Below, one piece after another: positions 16,435 to 20,660 of a stretch of DNA of 20,660 nt. The stretch's first letter is position 1. Each line of letters starts with the position of its first letter. Source of the stretch: Euglena gracilis (lineage: Eukaryota > Euglenozoa > Euglenophyceae > Euglenales > Euglenaceae); the NCBI GenBank assembly GCA_900893395.1, contig CAAHFI010558238.1:1-20660 (forward strand), in the 5' to 3' direction. The position numbers and the translations under genes are program-made. The notes beneath the pieces were generated by a model. It was not told where the DNA came from, ran no database searches, and was given only the letters and a program-made list of their open reading frames with translations.

Positions 16435-16797
16435 GTGTGCCGCGCAGATCCACAGCCACTTCTTGAAATTAGGGGGCAAGTTCCCCCCCCCCTGTCCAAC
16501 GACCGGCCTTGTCCAAAAGACCACCCCCCCCCGGTCAGTAGCGATCTTTTTCCAGGTGATCTTTTCCAGGTGATTCCAGACGTTCGTGTTCTTACCATAC
16601 ACGTCTTTAAGGTTTTGCGAACCCCCCCCAGTTTTGTACCTGGTCAACAAGTTCTCTATCGGCGCTCTATTGGAGATGTTGCCGATGCTGTTGTTGTTGG
16701 TCTGTCAGAGTATGGGCCACATGATTGTCCGGCAAAGGGAACTTTTTTCTTCACCTTGGGGCGAAGTGGGAAAATTTTTTTACCCCAGTCTGTCTGA
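16435..16797 (+). CDS. Unrecognised open frame with a possible small beta-barrel segment
   Basis: This open frame of 120 codons has no confirmed ATG start. The protein-like part spans about 16586-16740 and reads FVPGQQVLYRRSIGDVADAV, then VVGLSEYGPHDCP. A GQxVLYRR...DAxVVG pattern resembles the strand layout of SH3- or Tudor-like barrels, but that is only an impression. The frame lies wholly inside the 16487-16892 inverted-repeat unit, so it may belong to a repeated element rather than to a host gene. Confidence 0.25.
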   Translation: MCRADPQPLLEIRGQVPPPLSNDRPCPKDHPPPVSSDLFPGDLFQVIPDVRVLTIHVFKVLRTPPSFVPGQQVLYRRSIGDVADAVVVGLSEYGPHDCPAKGTFFFTLGRSGKIFLPQSV

Positions 16798-16892
16798 CGA
16801 CCACACCCCGGTCAGAAGCAATATTTGGCCAAAATAGCGACCACCCCCGGTCAGTAACGATATTTAGCGGTTGTTGGACAGGGGGGGGGGTG
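16487..16892. repeat. Inverted-repeat unit with CCCCCTGTCCAAC ends and internal direct repeats
   Basis: The left end CCCCCCCCCTGTCCAACGACCG (16487 on) is inverted at the right end (GGTTGTTGGACAGGGGGGG, to 16892). Inside, GACCACnCCCCGGTCAGnArCrAT occurs at about 16520, 16798 and 16839. These are diverged direct repeats near both ends, as in a short mobile element. No target-site duplication was identified. Confidence 0.5.
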
Positions 16893-17266
16893 AGTGGACC
16901 ACCAAGCAGTAGTTTAGGGCTGCTAAAAAGTCCACCTATCTGGACAAAAGCCTGCCTTGTCTCCCCAACGACGCCAAAGAGAGGGACATGGGGGTGTTGA
17001 GGCCAAAGAAATTCATCCGCCCGGTGAATTAGCTGAGCGGGACGCAAGTCGTCCCCCACCCCCGACACCCAACACACGTCACACGACAGGGGATGGGGGA
17101 TGACTGGGCATGGGGGGGCAGGGTGCCTGTGGGTCATGGGGGCCGGGGATGGTCGTGGGGGGGGGTATGGACAGGGATCCATGGCTGGGGGGGGGGGGCG
17201 GCAGGGGGCCGACTGAAAAAAGGACAGGTTCTTGCTGCGAGCAAAAGGACATATTCCGGAATTGCT
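16893..17266. other. Unassigned G-rich stretch
   Basis: Dominated by G runs and TGGGGG-type words between about 17085 and 17205. No gene is recognised. The minus-strand open frames here have Pro-rich, low-complexity translations. Confidence 0.5.
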
Positions 17267-17401
17267 GCATAAAGAAAAGTGAATGACACTCCCGCAGCCG
17301 CCGCGGACTACCTCGAGAACTGCACGCTGCCGATGGGCATCTGCACGTCGTCCCACCGCGAGGCATTGTTGGCGCTGGAGCATTGGTGCTTTGGGGGTCG
17401 G
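17267..17401 (+). CDS. Internal exon, possibly of a HAD-family phosphatase
   Basis: The frame encodes NDTPAAAADYLENC, then TLPMGICTSSHREALLALEH and WCFGGR, and stops exactly at a consensus donor, CGG/GTAAGT at 17401/17402. GC-rich codon use contrasts with the flanks. The hydrophobic strand ending in TSS, followed by HREAL, resembles motif II of haloacid-dehalogenase-like phosphatases, where the Ser/Thr contacts the substrate phosphate. The catalytic Asp motif and the downstream Lys and acidic motifs are not in the window. The left edge is uncertain: a stop lies upstream in frame, and candidate acceptors near 17273-17278 are weak. No adjacent exon could be matched. Confidence 0.4.
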
Positions 17402-17616
17402 GTAAGTAGTTAGCAAATGGATCATCGGGTGGCCAGTTGGATGGTTGAAGGATGCTTGAACAAAAGGTGGGGGGGGGTCGAACACTCTTGTACCTTGTCA
17501 TGTGAAGAACTTGCCTTGATTTTTGAAAAGAGAATTGCAACCTTTACTGCTAAATGCAATGTTTATTCCTTTGTTGGTTTGAATGACACATAATTCATTG
17601 GTATTTCACTGCTTTG
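17402..17616. other. Unassigned DNA, probably intronic
   Basis: It follows the donor at 17402 and would be intron sequence if the exon is real. It is A/T-rich with one G run, and no acceptor could be matched to an exon. Confidence 0.35.
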
Positions 17617-17940
17617 CGACTTAGCCGTTTTCAGCACCATTTTTGGTCAAAAAAAAGTCGAAAAAATCGAAAAAAAATTGCCCGAAACGATGTTTTCGGG
17701 CCTCCCGGACACGGAAAACCTGTTTTTGAGCCGAAAATGAGCGTTTTTCAACCCCCCTGACACCCCGTTTTTTTTGGCCCGAAACCCATGGTAACTGGGT
17801 CAAAAATGGGTCAAAAAGTCGAAAAAAAATCGGGAAATGTCCGAAATGCTGTTTTTTGGCCTCCGGACCCGGAAAAACCTGTTTTTGAGCCGAAAATGAG
17901 CATTTTCCGACCCCCCCCCGGGGCCCATTTTTTGGCCCCC
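17617..17940 (+). repeat. Dispersed repeat, copies 2 and 3 in tandem
   Basis: Two copies about 159 nt apart share CCTGTTTTTGAGCCGAAAAT (17719 and 17878), preceded by CTCCGGAC and by AAAAAGTCGAAAAAATCG. They match the single copy at 10240-10375. On the minus strand both are open in one frame and encode similar peptides (CSFSAQKQVF, RSFSAQKQVF), which follows from the repeat and need not mean a protein. Confidence 0.75.
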
Positions 17941-17970
17941 AATTTTTAACCCCAAACTCCACTTCATATG

Positions 17971-18132
17971 TACCTCCCCCCATGTCCAATAAACCCCTTG
18001 CCCAATGAACCAGGGTTGCCCGGACTGTCCAGTTACAGCAACACAAATGCCCACACAACCCATGCCCAATGAACGTCCCCTGTCCGGACCGTCAAGATTG
18101 CCACCTGTTCATTGGGCTTGGGGGGAGGTCCA
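17971..18132. repeat. Small foldback with CCTCCCCCCA...GCCCAATGAAC ends
   Basis: ACCTCCCCCCATG plus TTGCCCAATGAACCAGG on the left are inverted as CCTGTTCATTGGGCTTGGGGGGAGGT on the right (about 18104-18130). TGCCCAATGAAC also repeats directly at about 17999 and 18062. No coding capacity. Confidence 0.6.
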
Positions 18133-18363
18133 TTGTGTTATGTGTTATGTATGTGTTATGTGTTTTGATTATGCCCATATGTGTGTGTTGTTTGTGCTTG
18201 GTGTGCGCGGTGTGCTGTGCTGCATGTGCATCCTGTGTTTGCACGTCACAACTCCACAACCCCCTTAAATTGACAATCCTGGGGGTTGGGTTCTGGTTTG
18301 CTTGGTCGGCTCAATAATCAGACAACTCAGTTGTAAAAGCACCCATGTCCAAAAAAAAAATCA
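18133..18363. other. TG-rich low-complexity stretch
   Basis: Repeats of GTGTTATGT and TGTGTG lie between 18133 and 18250, and the remainder is unassigned. No coding signal. Confidence 0.6.
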
Positions 18364-18636
18364 TTAATGGAAGTCGGCTCTAAATCGACAAAAATATTTT
18401 CGGACTAGACCACAGGTGCTGGGTTGTGGTCTGGGCCTCCTCAAAATTTTGGCGGCCCAATCCTCTTCCTCCTTCACAAGCTGTCGATCAAGGAAAGGAA
18501 GGGCAGCTTCCTCTCCATGGGCATTAGGGGGGGGGGTGAAAAGGAAAATATCAGTTCCGGATATCTGATGCATTTGAATGCCCGGCTCCGCCAACCAGCC
18601 ATTTTGAAAATGGACCTCCCAGATGCATATGTACAA
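18364..18636 (-). CDS. Weak open frame, unknown
   Basis: A 90-codon open frame contains a charged segment, HGEEAALPFLDRQLVKEEED followed by WAAKILRRPRPQPS, that is more protein-like than its surroundings. The plus strand is also open over much of the same stretch (18424-18669), so the strand is uncertain. No splice partners or known motifs. Confidence 0.25.
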   Translation of the reverse strand: MYICIWEVHFQNGWLAEPGIQMHQISGTDIFLFTPPPNAHGEEAALPFLDRQLVKEEEDWAAKILRRPRPQPSTCGLVRKYFCRFRADFH

Positions 18637-18690
18637 TTACTAACCTGCAACCAACAACCAAGGAGGTAGATCAGTCAACATGACAAAAGC

Positions 18691-18792
18691 ATGTTCAACT
18701 GCAACATCTGTGGTCAACGCTCGAGGGTTCCCTTCTTCACCAGTTGTGGTGAAGGCATGTTTCTAATTATCCATTCCTCATTTACGATGTGA
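18691..18792 (+). CDS. 33-codon ORF with a CxxC start, weakly RING-like
   Basis: The ORF starts MFNCNICGQRSRVPFFTSCG. C-x2-C, eleven residues, then CG matches the opening of a RING-HC finger (as in FxCxIC...CGH), but the expected His and the later Cys pairs are missing. It could be a first exon, a relic, or chance. Confidence 0.2.
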   Translation: MFNCNICGQRSRVPFFTSCGEGMFLIIHSSFTM

Positions 18793-19169
18793 ATAATGAA
18801 AAATTTTCTCTCTTGTTCATTTCTTTGCCCTTCCAAAGCATGACAGGGAAATTTTTTATTGATTGTGCAATTGTACACACGGCAAATGAATGATATGGGC
18901 GAATTGGGGGCGTTTCAGGCCTGAAACCCACGCAGAAGGGTTTGGAGAAAAGTTTGTGTTTGTTGATGACACATGGCAACGTGAAGTGGGAGCACACGCT
19001 TGAAACCTCCAGAAGTCGGTTATCACATGAATTTGCAAATGAACAAGTAGGGGGAGAGGGGGTGTTTGAGACGTCAGCGAACGGCGCAGAGAGCGGGTTA
19101 TCCACCACTCCCCCCTTTTTTGTGGGGGTTTCCGCCCAGATGTGGTGTTGACAGAAACCTGCGTGGAGC
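18793..19169. other. Unassigned DNA left of the methyltransferase-like gene
   Basis: A plus-strand frame at 18942-19151 contains WEHTLETSRSRLSHEFANEQ and could belong to the N-terminal part of the next gene, but no join is supported. No repeat was found that would mark the left end of a mobile element. Confidence 0.35.
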
Positions 19170-20660
19170 TTGTTTGCTGTCCCGATGGGTTGTGTTTGTG
19201 ATGTCTCGTGTCCCGACGTGCCTGGTGTGCCAGTGAGGCGCGGCAACATGATACTTGAAGGTTGGACCGGACAGGCTGAAAGGGAGCTGCGGCTGCTGCA
19301 GGGGGCAGCAAGCACAGAGCAGGCGGAAGCCCACTGGTATTTGAGCAGAAGGCGGACACCCTCCTCTCAAACGAACCCCCCAGCGCAAAATCCAGTTCCA
19401 GTGATTCGATCACAGTCATTGCCACCCCAGCAATCTCAATTTGGCAATGGGGGGGATGGAGAAACGATTCTGGGTGGAATTCCAATGCAATGCCAATTCA
19501 CAGGAAATCAGTGGTGCAGTCAAATTAACAGAATTTTGATTCACAATCTGGTGGTGGCAAATGCAAAGGCAAAGGAAAGGGCAAAGGAAACAATTCTTGG
19601 GGAAAGGAAACAATGGAAATGACTGTCTAGGGAAAGGGCCAGGATGGTGGAAAAGGCAAAGACAAAGGAAGGGGGAAAGGAAACGATGCTAGGAATAGCC
19701 GGGGTGGACCGTTGGGGGGGAGCCGCCCCGGTTGCATACCCAGCCCCACACAAAAGACAAACGCAAATCCCAGGTGGCAAGAAAAATCTCGTGCAAGTGA
19801 AAGCACGATGAAAAATCTGCCATCACAGGAGATCTCTGCGCAAGGTGTGTCCAATGTGTCGGGTGCGTGCGTGCGGACGTGCAAATCTGTAAAGAATCAG
19901 ATCCCATAAGGGATCGAGCACAGCCTTCCGTAAAGAAAAGGGCCTTGGACCTTTTTACGGTAAGGGTTCGGTTGGGGATTGCCTGAGAGAGCAGGGGTTT
20001 AAGGTGGTTTCAGTGGACATAAACCCCAGATTTAACCCAACCCACTGTGCAAATATTTTGGAGTGGAGATATTGAGGTACCCCCCGGATATTTTCAGATC
20101 ATCACTGCGGGGTGCCCTGTACAGAATATAGCTTGGCCAAAACATTGGGAGTCAGAAATTTGGAGGGGGCAGATCGGCTGGTCAAAAAAACTTTGGAAAT
20201 TGTCGAATATTTCAAACCAAAGTTGTGGTGGATTGAAAATCCCCGTCATGGGCTTTTGCCGGAAAAGACCCTGTGTTCAAAATCTGACTTTTTTCGATGT
20301 TAATTATTGTCAATTTTCAGATTGGGGATATCAAAAACCCACCCGAATCTGGGGAGCGAAAATCTGAGCAAGCTACAAAACAAACTTTGTGATGGCCAGA
20401 CCTGCCCGAATTTGATTCCTGGGGGGAGGAGTCACCGAGAAAAGTTGGGAGGATATGGAATGACAGTTGGAACTCAGAAAAAAAATGGAGGATGCCCAAA
20501 CAACTGGTGGAGTATTTGTTAACCGTGTTGGAACAAAAAGCGGATATCGTAGGGAGGATTATGCTGTTAGGAAAGTTTGCATGGAGGAAATTGAGAAGGA
20601 ATTCAAGGTTAAGGCGGAGCGGGAATTGTTTTGCAACCAGCCAATGCCAGGTGTGAAAGG
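19170..20660 (+). pseudogene. Broken cytosine-C5-methyltransferase-like gene, possibly retroelement-borne; runs off the right edge
   Basis: Parts in order: a Gln/Pro-rich region at about 19.25-19.5 kb, a basic Gly/Lys-rich region with GKGKGKG-type repeats at about 19.55-19.7 kb, a linker, and a methyltransferase-like domain at about 19.94-20.5 kb. The domain shows an LDLF-type SAM-binding start, the catalytic-loop motif PCTEYS at 20115-20132 (PC in place of the usual PCQ), WWIENP with ENP at 20235-20243 (motif VI), and QFSDWGYQKPTRIW at 20311-20352, which resembles the Q-x-R-x-R motif VIII. A charged, protein-like frame continues to the window edge. It carries at least four breaks and is not a working gene as read. 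Capture of C5 methyltransferases by eukaryotic retroelements is established, and Gly/Lys-rich segments occur in some gag-like proteins. However, no reverse transcriptase, integrase or terminal repeat lies in the window, so a host gene remains possible. Confidence 0.7.

Noticed and set aside
16751-17485. 244-codon minus-strand open frame
   Set aside because: It is Pro-rich where it crosses G runs and antisense to the better-supported plus-strand exon at 17267-17401, so it is probably a shadow.
17621-18058. Minus-strand protein with duplicated FSAQKQVF segments
   Set aside because: The duplication follows from the DNA repeat at 17617-17940, and the third copy at 10.3 kb does not keep the frame.
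18856-19485. 209- and 177-codon overlapping minus-strand open frames
   Set aside because: They overlap each other in different frames and lie antisense to the protein-like plus-strand frame, with no recognisable motif.

Overview
The window is nuclear DNA of a eukaryote, most likely a unicellular alga or other protist with a large, repeat-rich genome. A recognisable SAR1 GTPase gene is interrupted by GT-AG introns of only 49-51 nt. Other protein-like reading frames join across GT-AG introns of about 60-700 nt with matching phase. The intergenic DNA is full of long A/T and G/C homopolymers and short hairpin palindromes. I see no rRNA, tRNA, CRISPR array or bacterial operon. The taxon cannot be fixed from sequence alone.

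Layout. 1-1190: unassigned DNA with a small threefold repeat. 1190-1782 (-): SAR1, four exons, frame-disrupted and lacking its last exon(s). 2386-3397: inverted repeats and palindromes. 4204-4742 (+) and 5317-6626 (+): two candidate multi-exon genes of unknown function, each preceded by a tandem TTTTTTGCAG array. 7397-9121 (+): a candidate five-exon gene of unknown function. 9719-10458: degenerate tandem repeats of about 205 nt and a palindromic minisatellite. 10501-13233: an island bounded by a perfect 25-bp inverted repeat, containing 18 hairpins of the form TTGCGC-N4-GCGCAA and two long inverted repeats. 13257-14112 (+): a candidate gene with a membrane-like segment. 14113-16480: hairpin-rich unassigned DNA. 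16487-18132: inverted repeats, a dispersed repeat family and one convincing exon (17267-17401). 18364-18792: two weak reading frames. 19170-20660 (+): a broken gene with a Gln/Pro-rich part, a Gly/Lys-rich part and a cytosine-C5-methyltransferase-like domain, continuing past the right edge. Capture of such methyltransferases by retroelements is known, so it is treated as a fossil.

SAR1 is the only gene whose product is identified with confidence. The other host gene models rest on protein-like composition plus splice-phase agreement and have no recognised family. Several show single-base frame disruptions in otherwise well-kept frames, so either indel errors remain in the sequence or these are young decaying copies. 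The most distinctive content is the hairpin system: several unrelated hairpin families, each confined to its own block, with conserved stems and variable loops, some lying inside proposed introns.
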